DNA from: Acanthamoeba castellanii str. Neff | Lineage: Eukaryota; Discosea; Longamoebia; Acanthamoebidae | Direction of reading: 5' to 3' | DNA length: 39,941 bases | Assembly (NCBI RefSeq): GCF_000313135.1 | Contig: NW_004457384.1 | Location: forward strand, 1 to 39,941 | Translations under genes and position numbers: made by a program | Notes under the pieces: model-generated | Databases searched by the model: none | What the model was told of the DNA's origin: nothing | The model's input: only the letters and a program-made list of their open reading frames with translations | Shown: piece by piece, positions 12,036 to 22,013 of the stretch | Layout of the letters: each line of letters begins with the position of its first letter | Position numbering within the stretch: the first letter of the stretch is position 1

Positions 12036-15000
12036 TTATGTCGAGGAGGTGAGGGTCGACGTGGTGCGGGAGAGGCGGGCGAGGATGTTGTTGCGCTCGG
12101 CGGGGATGGCGCCCTCCATGTAGCGCTCCACAATGTCGTGCAGCTGGATGCGTCTTGTGTTGCTGAACTTGAACACAAAGTCCTTCGCGTGGAACGCCGC
12201 ACGCTCTCCATTCACCACTACGCACGACGACACGACACGCAACACAACACGCACACGACACACGACACGACCTCATCGTAAGTAAGGTGGCCGATGATGA
12301 CGAAGATGATGGTGGTGGGAACAGAACGCACTCTTGGTGAGGAGGAACTCTCGGAACTTGCGACCTCGCCTGAAGAGGGCGGGTTCGGGCAACGACGGCC
12401 CGAATGGCTTCACCCCCTGCTTACACACCACCGCCACCCTGTAGCACGTCTTCTTGCCCTCCTTCTTCTCCGGCGTGATAACGATGTACACATCTGTCGA
12501 AGTGTGCGGGTGCGTGTGTGAGTGTGAGTTGTGTCTTGCGCCGTGTGTTGTGTGTGTCGTGTGGGTGTCGTGTCCCCAACACGGAAGGGCGGAAGAGCGT
12601 ACGATTGAACTGGGAGCGGATGGTGAGGGGTGAAAACTGGTCGTTGGGTCCCTCGCGGAAGATGACGATGACCACGTCGTTGCCCAGGTGTCGCTTGCGC
12701 TCGACCTGCTGCGGATCCTCGGGAAAGAAGGGCAGCAGGGTGCTGACGTGAAACATGATCTCCTGCCCCCTATACTCGGTATATACAGAGTGGGCGCCCG
12801 TCGTGTCGGCTGTGTAAACCCCACCCCACACGCGCACAAAAGATCAGCCATGCCCTGCCCTGCCCTGTATCGTTTGGCTCGCGCGCTCGTGTGCGTGTGG
12901 CGGTGCGTACTCTTGGCGTCAAGCCCTCCTCGGAAGCGTGAGAAGCCCAGCATGCGCACGCGTTCGCCCAGCATGTTCAAGAACTCTTCGAAGAGCGGAC
13001 TGCCGTGTTCTGATCACACAAGTGTTTTCGCCCACCCAAGCGACGAGATCAGCTCCCCGGCACCGATACACGACGCTACACGACACGCGAAGCAGCCGTA
13101 GTGTGTGTGTGCGCGTTGTGTGTGTCGTGTGTCGTGTGTCGTGTGTCGTGTGTCGTGTGTGTGTGTGATAAGCTGAAGTAAGGTTACCGTTATTGTACAT
13201 CTGGTCCTCGATCGACTGGTTGGCGCGGCAGTAGAGAATTCCGAACTTGTATCTCGTGGCGATCAGCTTGTCCTCGTAGTCCAGCATGTCCTGCAGCCAG
13301 CCAGCCAACCGGTCGGCAAACGTTAGACGGGCGGCAATCGAATGAGAGGAATGGGGAAGGGTGTGGTCGAACCTTGCCGAAGCGGGGGTCCTTGACTCGG
13401 AGGAAGCGAATGGAGGATAGGCCGGGCTGAAGCGCTTTCAGCGCCTTGATTCGGTTCCCTCCGTCGTTGGGGATAAAGGTTCGGTCGGTGCCCTTCTTGG
13501 TGTGTATGAGCACCTTGACGCGCGGCTGTTCTCTGTTGCCGCCCTCGCAGCATATCACCACCGGACCCACCAGGTTCTCGTCCTCCACGTGGCTGATGAA
13601 CGATTCCACTTCTACGCCACAAGAATTGTTCGCAATTCAATCGATGCACGACACACACGACACACACACCACACGCACACGACTCGACTCGACACGACAC
13701 GACACGACACGACACACACCACGGGTCGTACCACCAGTGCCGTGGAGGTAGTCCTTGTAGTAGTGGCGGTACTTGTCGGCCTCGATGAGCGGGAAGGCGT
13801 TGGCCACCTTGGGGTCGATTCGGGCGTAGGCGTCGGTGAAGGCCGGCCGGCCGAGCTCCCGCATGAATCCGCCGACCTTCTCGATGAGGCTCTTCTTCTC
13901 CGCCTCCGGCGTGTATTCCTGGCCCAGGACATAGCTGCCAGGTCAGCTCGCCCGAGCAGCAGCGTCGAGTTGGGTGTTAAGGTGGCGGCGTACGTCGGAC
14001 CACTGGAGAATGTTGGGGGTCTGGGTGACCCACTCTCGCTCGGCGGCGGTGAAGGCGTCCTTGCCCACGGAGAAGGTCTTGGCCTGGGACATATCCGTCG
14101 GTCGCGGGATCAGCGTGGGCGGCGACACCTGCGGTAGCACCAGCGGCGCCTGCTCGCACTCCTCGTCCTCCTACGCTCCCGCGCAGCATACCCCGAGTCA
14201 GTGTTCAATTGAATCAACATCACACCCAAGACACTGCCTGTTCATGCTATCGAGGCATAAAGGCATATAGACGTAAAGGTCCAAATAAAATGGATTAGAG
14301 CCATAGATGTCGTGTAAAGCGTGCCTCTTCGGAGGAGCCCCAGATGCCCTTGCGCAGGCTCGTGCGCAGGCTGGCCCGCGACAGAGACCCGAAGCCGGAC
14401 TTCTTGCTGGAGCGGGCCTTGGGTCTCTGTACGGCATTCCCATCGCACAACGGTAGTTGATCAACAACAACCACACACACACGAGGCCACATGCAACACA
14501 CAGAACACGACGACACCAGACACAAGGCAGTGGCAGTGGCAGAACCTCGGGCGTGCTCGAGTCTTCGCCGGACTTGGTGCTGTGCATAGGGATGGCCATA
14601 GAGGGGCTGCCGATGGCTGGCTCTTCGTTGGACGGCAGGCGCCGGCGGCTGAGCGGTTCGAGCGACGACGACGATGACTCCACCAGCCGCGACGACGATA
14701 TCGACCTGTGCTTCAGCGCCGGCCCCCTACTGCTGCGCTTGCCCTCCGTCCTCTCCGACTTCTCGGCCTGCTTGAACACGACCCCCCCCCGAGTTAGTCC
14801 TCTGAGTCATTAATGGGGGGGGGGCATGGCGAGTAGAGAACAGTGGTACGTACCTCGGCGGGCGGGGGGGATGTGGCGGTCTGCTTGGGGTGGGCCTTGA
14901 TCAAGTCATCGGCCGACTTTTGTGAGTTGTGCCGGTAGATCACGCGGGGCGATCTCGGGCTGGCGCTCACTGTGCGGGGCGAGCACGGGCTCAGGGCCAC

Positions 15001-15410
15001 GCGGGGCGATGACCCGGGCGAGGTGGAGAGGTTTGGGACCGGGGCCAGGTCGCCCGAGGCAGATGTGGTCGTGCCCCCCTGGGGGTGGTTCAGCAGGAAG
15101 TCCCGGGGTCCGTTACGATAGGCGTCGCGGCCCTTGAGCGTGGGCTTGGGGGCCGAGGGCACCGTAGGGGGCTGGGCCGCCCCCGGCCGCGTAGCGGCTC
15201 GCTGCTGTTGCGATGAGCCTGAGGGCGATGAGGGGGAGAAGCCGAGGGGCGATTTGGGCCTCTTGCTGCCGCTTGGGCTGGGGCTGGTGGAGGTGGAGGT
15301 GGAGGTGGTTCTGGGTGAAGATGGTGGGAGGAGGAGGACGTTCTCAGTTCCTCCACGAGATCCCCCTCCCCGCTGCTGCTCCCGCCATCGTGGAAGACAG
15401 ACGAGTCCAT
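12036..15410 (-). CDS. RapGAP-domain protein (GTPase activator for Rap/Ras-type GTPases)
   Basis: The C-terminal half is a Rap/Ran-GAP domain. Exons in order include 13610-13372 (FISHVEDENLVGPVV, LRVKDPRFGK), about 13292-13190 (KFGILYCRANQSIEDQMY), 13012-12913 (FEEFLNMLGERVRMLGFSRF), 12818-12601 (SVYTEYRGQEIMFHVSTLLP, then HLGNDVVIVIF), 12497-12330 and 12217-12036. HLGND carries the catalytic asparagine thumb of this family, so activity is expected. It should stimulate GTP hydrolysis on a Rap-like GTPase in adhesion or motility signalling. The N-terminal half (about 15410-14320) is disordered and rich in Ser, Pro and SPR motifs (RVALSPCSPR, VSASPRSPR). The proposed start at 15410 (MDSSVFHDGG) reaches the main frame only if one base is missing at the CCCCC run 15362-15366, so the N-terminus is the least certain part. 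Confidence 0.88.
13102..13170. repeat. GTGTCGTGTG microsatellite in a RapGAP intron
   Basis: Repeated TGTGTCG units followed by a TG run occupy most of the intron between the exon carrying SIEDQMY and the exon carrying FEEFLNMLGER. Confidence 0.85.
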
Positions 15411-15773
15411 CGGCCTCTCCTTTCTCTCTCTCTTCAAGATCCTTCGCGAACTGAGCTGAGCCTGCTGCTTCTCGCTCGACGACCTTCTCCTTTCCCTCCG
15501 AGAGACGGTAGTTGCAAGAGGCGGCCCAGAATAGGAAGGAGAAGCCAGGTTTGGGGTCGTTACCGATGAACTGCGCAGTCGACAACAAAAGGGGAGAAGA
15601 ACGCGCAATCGCGACGCAGGCCTGTTTCTGCGGCCAAAAGCGAACAGCGGAGGGAAGGAACACAACACACGACACAAGACACGACACTACGCGAGAGTGA
15701 GAGAAAGGAGAAGGCGGCGGCGAGAAGAATAGGAAAAGAGGCTGGCGTGTATGATGATGGTGGTTTGGGGGGG

Positions 15774-15794
15774 NNNNNNNNNNNNNNNNNNNNN
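15774..15794. other. Assembly gap (21 N) between RapGAP and epsin genes
   Basis: Twenty-one N bases follow a run of seven or more G. On the minus strand the epsin C-terminus runs into the gap from one side (ending MGYVAGA) and C-rich, AT-poor sequence follows on the other. The epsin stop codon, or a further intron, must lie in or past the gap. The gap size is probably nominal. Confidence 0.98.
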
Positions 15795-17707
15795 GGCACC
15801 GGCGACGTAGCCCATGGGCACCATACCCGGCACGCCGGGCGCATAGCCCACCGACGCCTGCGCGCGCGCGATTGGGTTGATAACGATCCCAGCGCACGAC
15901 ACACACCTCACGACATGATGCACGACACACGCGAAAGTGAGCGCGTACCACCATGCCGGGATGCATCATGGCGGCGCCGCCATAGGGCATGCCATAGGGC
16001 GTGGCGACCATGCCTGGGTAGGCGGGCGTCATGCCGACGGCGCCCATGGGGGTCATGCCGGGCGACAGCGGCGTGAGGGTGGGGCCGGCCGCGGGCTTGG
16101 GCGAGACGGGGGCCGCAGCGCCGCCCATGGGGCTGCCCCTCCCTCGCCCGGCCGACGTCATCGTCGCCATCGGCCTCTTCTGCTGCGCACCTCCGGCCGC
16201 TGCGTTGTGTTTGGTTGGTTGGGGGGGGGGCAAGAATGTGGCATGTGAGCGCTCACAGTCGAATTGAGAGGATTGGGGGGGGGGGTGATGAGGTAATGAG
16301 AGAGTACCGGCAGCGGCAGCCTCCTTCTCGGAGAGGCTGAGGTGCTGGAGGTCGAAGAGGTTCTTGTGCTTGTTCCAGATGTCGTTTTGGTTCTCCTCCT
16401 TGGCCTGCTCTCCCGCACGTAAGGCGAGTGAATGACAGTGCTTTTGCGGCGGGTGCTGCTGGGGAAAAACAAACAGCGCTGATTGGGGGGGGGGGTAAAG
16501 GGTACCTTTCTGGGGTCGTCGAAGCCGACGAAAGCGTCCCACTCGGCCTCGACCGAGCCCTGGCCCTGGGCGGCACCCCTCGGCGGGGCGGTGCCGCTGG
16601 AGGACAGGGGCAGAGTGCCGGAACCGCCGGTCGGCGGGAACAGCGACGGGCCGCTCAGGTGCGCGCCGAGCGGGGCGCCCATGCCGGCGGGCGGCGGCGT
16701 CGAGGTGGTGACCGGCGTGTCGAACAGGTTGGGCGGCAAGACGGACGAGCTCGAGCTGCCGTTGCCCACGGCCGGCCCGGGGCTCGTGGGGAACAGCGAA
16801 GCCGGCTCTGCTCACGTGGGTGGTGGCCACAGTGGGTGAGCGTGCGTGTATCCGATTGGCGGACTTTGTTGGGAGGGGGATGATGGGGAGAAACTTTGGG
16901 TACCGCTGGGGAAGAAGGGCGACGAGGTGGAGCTGCCGCCCGTGGCGTGGGTCGAGGCCAGCTCGCCGAAGGGGTCGAACGTGGCGCCGTTGTCCACGCT
17001 GGGCTTGCGCGGCACCGAGCTGCCGCCGCCGCCGCCGGCCTGCAATTAATTGGCGACAACAAAGCCGACGGTCAGCTCCCTCCCACACGCGTGTAGCTAC
17101 ATCACAGGCCCCTGGTCCCGAAGCGAGGGGGGCTTAGCGCGGCACGTACGGCAGGAGGCCTGGCACTGGTTCGTGTGGAGGCGGGCAGCTCGAGGTCCGA
17201 GTCCGAGTCGGAGTCACTCAGCTCGGACGCGCGGGACCTGTAGGCGCCCGAACCGCCGCCACCCTCCCTTCGGCCGCCGTAGGGGCTCTCGCTCTCCCTG
17301 CGGTCGCCGTACGGGCTGCTCTCTCTGCGGCCGCCGTAGGGGCTCTCTCGCGACCTGTACGAGTCGCCGTCGTCGTAGCCGCCTCTGCTACCTCCGTACG
17401 AGGGGCGGTCGTCGTAGTCGTTGCCATCTGCAAGCCCGGTGGGCGAGGCCGCCGCAGTCAGTAAGGCCTCGGCGACGCTTGGGAGGGGTTTGGTGGGAGG
17501 CGAGGCGAAGCGTACAGCCGCCGGTTCGGGGACCGCCGCGCATGGACGAGTCGGAGCCGTAGCCCTGGTACTTGTTTCGGTTCTTTTGGGCCTTGTCCCG
17601 CTCCTCCTTCATGCGCCTCTCGTCGTGCAGCAGCTCGAGCACCTTCTTGGCCCTCTCCCTGACTGCAAGACCGCGGTAAAGAGAGATGAGACGCCGCACC
17701 AGTGCAC

Positions 17708-17744
<37 letters not shown>

Positions 17745-18612
17745 AGACACGACACACACACAGAGAGAGACACGACACACACACACACGACACACACACA
17801 CACAGCCCCGACCGGGGCACAAGGCAAGAGAGCGTGAGAGGAGTATCCACGAACCGCTCTGGCCGACGTCCTGGTAGTTTTCGTCCATGTACTGGAAGGA
17901 GGTGAGGTTCTGCAGGTCGACGATGTGATAGCGCATCTCGCGAATGGCCTGCTCGGAGCCGTGCTTGATCAGGAAGTCCAACACGATCATTGACTGCACA
18001 CCGACACGGCCACCACCATCGACACCGCGCGCGCAAATGGTGAGCTTTGCGTCCACACAGCCAAGGGACACCGACGCTGGAGGTCCTGGCGCGATGCCGA
18101 GAGCAGGTGCGTGTGTACCTTGTACACGTGCCTCCAGTCCTTGCCAGTGTCGGCCATGCGCCTCCAGAGAGTGTTCATCACAATGGGCAGGTCCGCGCTG
18201 CGTGCGCAATGGGAGGAGAGACAACAATGAGCTGACAATGCCACAGCCACGCGAGGCAGCCGGGCTGCGCTGTGGGGAGTAATGCTGCAACGTACTAGCT
18301 GAAGCTGGCCTGTGCTAGGGACTGCATCTCAGCAGTGGTGGGTCCCCACGGCTCATTGGACGTCGCCTCGCGCACTTTAACTTCGATTTCGGGAGTACCC
18401 AACGCGTAGTCCTTGCTGCGATCGCAAACGGATCATTTGCAATCAATCATCTTTCAGTATACTCGATTTAAATCGCTGAAAATCCAGCCAACAATTTTGT
18501 TGATGACGATCCTACTGGCAGGCCAGCATTCACAGCAAATGAGGACAGCCACGTACCCCATCTTCCATGACTTGTTGGCAACCTTGGTCAAGTCCTTCAA
18601 GAGGTCTGCCAT
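15795..18612 (-). CDS. Epsin-like ENTH-domain endocytic adaptor (C-terminus truncated by gap)
   Basis: The protein starts MADLLKDLTKVANKSW at 18612. Exons 18612-18557, 18415-18296, 18197-18119, 17993-17855 and the one from about 17664 build an ENTH domain: VREATSNEPWGP, then SYADLPIVMNTLWRRM formed across two splice joins, HVYK, VLDFLIKHGSEQ and ENYQDVGQSG. ENTH domains bind phosphoinositides at the plasma membrane. Next come a charged helix (RERAKKVLELLHDERRMKEE), three imperfect repeats of the type ESPYGGRRE, and an acidic SDSDSDSDLE stretch. The tail has adaptor and clathrin ligands: FDPF (DPF type), NLFD, DAFVGFDDPR and NLFDLQHLSL, which resembles a clathrin box. A Met/Gly/Pro-rich segment (PYGMPYGGAAMMHPGMV) follows and enters the N gap. 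The expected role is clathrin-mediated endocytosis. Call is firm to the gap. Confidence 0.92.
17707..17812. repeat. (CA)n with CGACA interruptions in an epsin intron
   Basis: CA dinucleotide runs, CAGACA and GACACGACAC units fill nearly the whole intron between the ENTH exon ending DVGQSG and the exon starting VRERAKK. Confidence 0.88.
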
Positions 18613-18899
18613 CTCGCCGTTCGCAGTGAAGTTGTTTTCTCGCCCCCTTCGCGAAATTATTTGTCGGTTTCAAAATTCTGTTTTTCTTTTTCTTTTTCTT
18701 TCTTTGCGAGACTGGCTGCGACGAGGTTCGAAGCCGTACCACCATAGCGCAGGTCCAATGAAACGCGGCAGAACTTGCTCGCGAGCCCGGGTTCCTGCCG
18801 ACCAGCTCAAAAGGACAACGCACCTTTTTGATTGAAACTGTTCAATCATCATCACTCTCAGTAGCGCCGCAAATCAACAAAACACGCCACTTCCAACAA
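18613..18899. promoter_or_regulatory. Divergent promoter region between epsin and rhamnose-synthase genes
   Basis: This 287-base interval separates two outward-facing start codons (18612 minus, 18900 plus), so both promoters and 5' leaders lie here. It contains a TTTTTC/CTTT tract at about 18679-18703 and no supportable exon. Confidence 0.6.
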
Positions 18900-20316
18900 A
18901 TGCAATCGCAGGACGAGAGAAAGGTAGGAGCTCAAAACTCATTCCATGTGCTACGCTGCGGCTATCTGTTCTTCATCTCACCAAGATTTTTGGCCAGGGC
19001 TTTTTGATTTTTGGCGGCTCGGGCTGGCTCGGTGGCCTCTTGACCGCCATGCTCAAGGAGCAGGGCGAGGTGGTTAACCTGGCCAGGGCTAGGCTCGAGG
19101 ACAGGGCTGCGATCCAGAGGGACTTGCTTCAGTACAAGCCCAAGTACGTCTTGAACGTGGCTGGCATGGTACGCAGCGCCAATCTTTCCATGTCTCGACA
19201 CAACAGACGTCGACTCATCTATGATTTTAGACCGGCAGGCCCAACGTTGACTGGTGCGAGGATAACAAGCAGCAGACTACGCGGTACCAATTCTCTTCTC
19301 CTCTTCGATGACAAATCTGTCGCCCCTCTTCATTGCTCGAGTACTTACCCTCGGCTGCGCGTAGTGTGAACGTCGTGGGCACTGTCAACCTTGTGGACAC
19401 TTGCTACCTGGAGGGCGTTCATGTCACCAACTACGCCAGCGGGTGCATCTATGAGTACGACGAGCAGCACACAATTGGAGGCCAGGGCTTCAAGGAGGAG
19501 GATGTCCCCAACTACGTCGGCTCCTTCTACTCGCACACGAAGGTCATGGCTGAGAAGGTACGTGAACCGCCCGCTCTAGAGCTTCACATAGGGAACCGTC
19601 TCTGACCAGCGCGCCTCCTTGTACGCACAGCTCTTGGAGGTCTACCCCAACGTGCTTACCCTCAGACTTCGCATGCCCATCTCCGATGACTTGAGCCCCA
19701 GGAACTTCGTTACCAAGATCAGCAAGTACGAGAGGGTAAGTGTTATCATCCTCAAGCTTACCTGCTGTTCGCTTGAACAGTAACAACGGGGAAAGGCTAA
19801 CCGATGCTACGTGGTGATGGTTGATGTAGGTCGTCAACGTGCCCAACTCGGTCTCTATCCTGCACGATCTCCTGCCCATCTCCATCGACATGACCAAGAA
19901 GGAGCGCAAGGGCGTCTACAACTTCACCAACCCCGGTGCTGCTTCGCACAATGAAGTGCTGGCCCTCTACAAGAAGGTACACCTTCCCACCCCAGCATTG
20001 TCTACCTACACGCAACGTGTTGCCCTCGCTGACAGCCGGCCTCGTTCAATCCGCAGTACATCAAGCCTGACTTCGAGTGGAAGAACTTCTCGATCGAGGA
20101 GCAGGCCAAGATCCTCAAGGCCGGCCGTTCCAACAATACGCTGGTACGTGCTCAACTTTGAGTGTCGCACTTAAGTGACGATAGATTTGGTTCTCAACCG
20201 TGGCGCTTACGCAGGACGTGAGCAAGCTTGTCGCCGAGTATCCCGATCTCCCTGAGGTCCACACTGCTCTGGATCAGATGTTCCAGCGCATGCAGAAGAA
20301 CTTGGGCCTCAACTGA
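18900..20316 (+). CDS. Nucleotide-rhamnose synthase: UDP-4-keto-6-deoxyglucose 3,5-epimerase/4-reductase (UER1/NRS-ER family)
   Basis: Eight exons join in phase: 18900-18923, 18998-19168, 19231-19283, 19365-19557, 19631-19735, 19830-19976, 20057-20143 and 20215-20316. The product is about 290 aa. It follows the plant NRS/ER (UER1) protein closely: the nucleotide-binding loop FGGSGWLGG, TGRPNVDWCE, NYASGCIYEYD, GSFYSHTK (the YxxxK catalytic pair of extended SDRs), LRMPISDDL, RNFVTKI, LPISIDM, GVYNFTNPG and KNFSIEEQAKI. These enzymes complete NDP-L-rhamnose from the 4-keto-6-deoxy intermediate using NADPH. The separate 4,6-dehydratase is not in this window. The first exon encodes only MQSQDERK. 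The product should be cytosolic and feed rhamnosylation of glycoconjugates, perhaps cell-surface or cyst-wall glycans; that last point is inference. Confidence 0.93.
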
Positions 20317-20626
20317 AGCACAAGAGTAATCTAATCCACACCAAGATCTTGCGTGATAAACATGACACCGTCGAACCTACGGCTCGATCGGGCATTCTCA
20401 ACTCCTTCCTTGGCCACACTCACGCACAGGGTTCTCCAGTGCAAAGGCCAAAGGCTGAAGCGAACGATGTGGTGGCGTGCTTGGAGTTGGGGCGAAGACG
20501 GAAAGAAGGAAGCGAGAGGAGTAGAGTTTTAGGGTTTATTGTGGCTGTATACATACAAGAAGGCGGCGTGGTGTTCGATAGGAAAAAGGCTGAATCTCTT
20601 GTGGGTGGCGGGTGTGTTGATGCTGC
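20317..20626. other. Convergent intergenic region
   Basis: These 310 bases lie between the rhamnose-synthase stop and the HMG-box stop. Both 3' UTRs are expected. TAATCTAATCC just after the first stop and AGGGTTTATTGTGG (about 20530-20543) are AT-richer patches. A 93-codon plus-strand frame here has no recognisable features and is not called. Confidence 0.5.
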
Positions 20627-21349
20627 TTAATCGGAGGACTCTTCCTCCTCTTCGCTTGAGGATTCACGCTTCTTGTCGTACTTGGCCTTCTCCTTCTCGT
20701 ACCTCTCCTTGTCCTTGTTGGCCTTGGCCTCGTACTTAGCCTTGTCCGACTTGCTGGCCTTGCTCCACTGCTTGCCGAGGAGCTTGCCCAGCTCGCCGAA
20801 GGTGGCGTCGGGGTTCTCCTTCTTGACCTTGTCGCGGTTGGCCTGGGCGAAGAACATGTAGGCGCTGAGGGCCTTCTTGGGGGCGTTGGGATCCTTCTTC
20901 TTCTTGCCGCCCTTCTTGGTCGACTTCTTGCTCCTCGACGGCGACTTGCTCACGGACCTCCTCTTCTTGGCGGGCGCACGCTCCTTGGAGGCGGCCCTCT
21001 TCCTCTTCGAGGTGACAACGCTCTTCTCCTCAGCGCCGAACTCGAAACGGTTGGGCTTCCTGTGCGTTCGCTCGGGGCGGGATGCTGTAGATGGATTAAA
21101 GAATTAGCGAATCGAACCTCAAAGCAAGCTTGGGCACAGTACTCTTGATGCTACGGTCTGATTGTGAGATCAGATCGAGCACAAACTCGAACTTCACATA
21201 GAAGGGGAAGAAGAAGCAAACGAGGAAAGATATAACGTACAGGCCGCGGTGGGGGCAACAGTCTTGGCCTTCCTCTTCTTGGTCTCGCCGGCGTCGGCCT
21301 TGGTGGCCTTGGCGGACTTGGTGGTGGCCTTGCTCTCAGTCTCAGACAT
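20627..21349 (-). CDS. Single HMG-box chromatin protein (NHP6/HMGB-like)
   Basis: Two exons, 21349-21241 ([18 protein letters not shown]) and 21084-20627, join in phase at a Ser codon. The N-terminal half is Lys/Ala/Arg-rich and includes [10 protein letters not shown] and several basic clusters ([23 protein letters not shown]). The HMG box follows: [20 protein letters not shown], then [14 protein letters not shown] and [18 protein letters not shown]. The tail is short and acidic ([11 protein letters not shown]). This resembles HMGB/NHP6 proteins that bend DNA and assist nucleosome remodelling in the nucleus. The basic N-terminal extension is longer than in yeast NHP6. The CCAAT box upstream (21514-21518) fits a well-expressed gene. 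Confidence 0.93.
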
Positions 21350-22013
21350 GTCGGGGGAGGAGGTGTGCTGGTGGCGCGGGTTGCGATGAAGAAAGCCACC
21401 GTACGGCCTCCCGGCACTATTTGTAGTACGCGCGGCCGCTGCCGACCGTTACGGGACTCCTGTACCAGTGTGAAATTTCGCATGCCCAACGGACCAGCAA
21501 AGCACACCCACAGCCAATCAGCGCGCTGAAACCGTTGGCAAGACCGTTGCGAGCAGCCGAACGCAACGCAAGAAATTCTCGCCTTTCTGGCCGAGTTCCT
21601 CCGTCGCTGCCGGAAAGGCGTCACGCACGTTTTGCTCGTTTCGTTTGGCTGAAGAAGAAGGAAGTTGTAATGGCAGTAGTTCGTTGTGTTGAAAGTGTGT
21701 CTGTGTTCCTTCTTGTTGTTCTTGGGGCACGCCCAAAATAAAGAGATAATCATAATAGCGCACGCCTCTCGCCTCCTCTTGTCGAGTCAGTCAATCTAAA
21801 GTTGTTTACATCTCAAAATATTACCAGTATCCGTCTCTCCCTCGCGCTCGTTCGTTCGTTGTTGGTGTCTTCCTTCTCCTTGTCTCCTCTCTTTCGTGTT
21901 GTACGGTTGCCGCGTCGCGCCTCTTCTTCGCTCTCCTCGCCGTGGCGTGCTGGTTGTGGTTGTAGTGGTGGTATGCAGTTGGTGATGGTGGATAAGTGCC
22001 GTCAGGTCGAGGA
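21350..22013 (-). promoter_or_regulatory. HMG-box promoter and CFP1 3' UTR, with a CCAAT box
   Basis: This 664-base interval lies upstream of the HMG-box start and downstream of the CFP1-like stop, both on the minus strand. A CCAAT motif is at 21514-21518 (within AGCCAATCAGCGCG), about 165 bases upstream of the HMG start codon. The rest holds pyrimidine-rich stretches (about 21800-21930). Short open frames in both strands look random. Confidence 0.45.

Noticed and set aside
14794..17088. 764-codon minus-strand open frame spanning the N gap
   Set aside because: It reads through introns, the gap and two unrelated genes (RapGAP N-terminus and part of epsin). The in-frame continuity across N is artificial.
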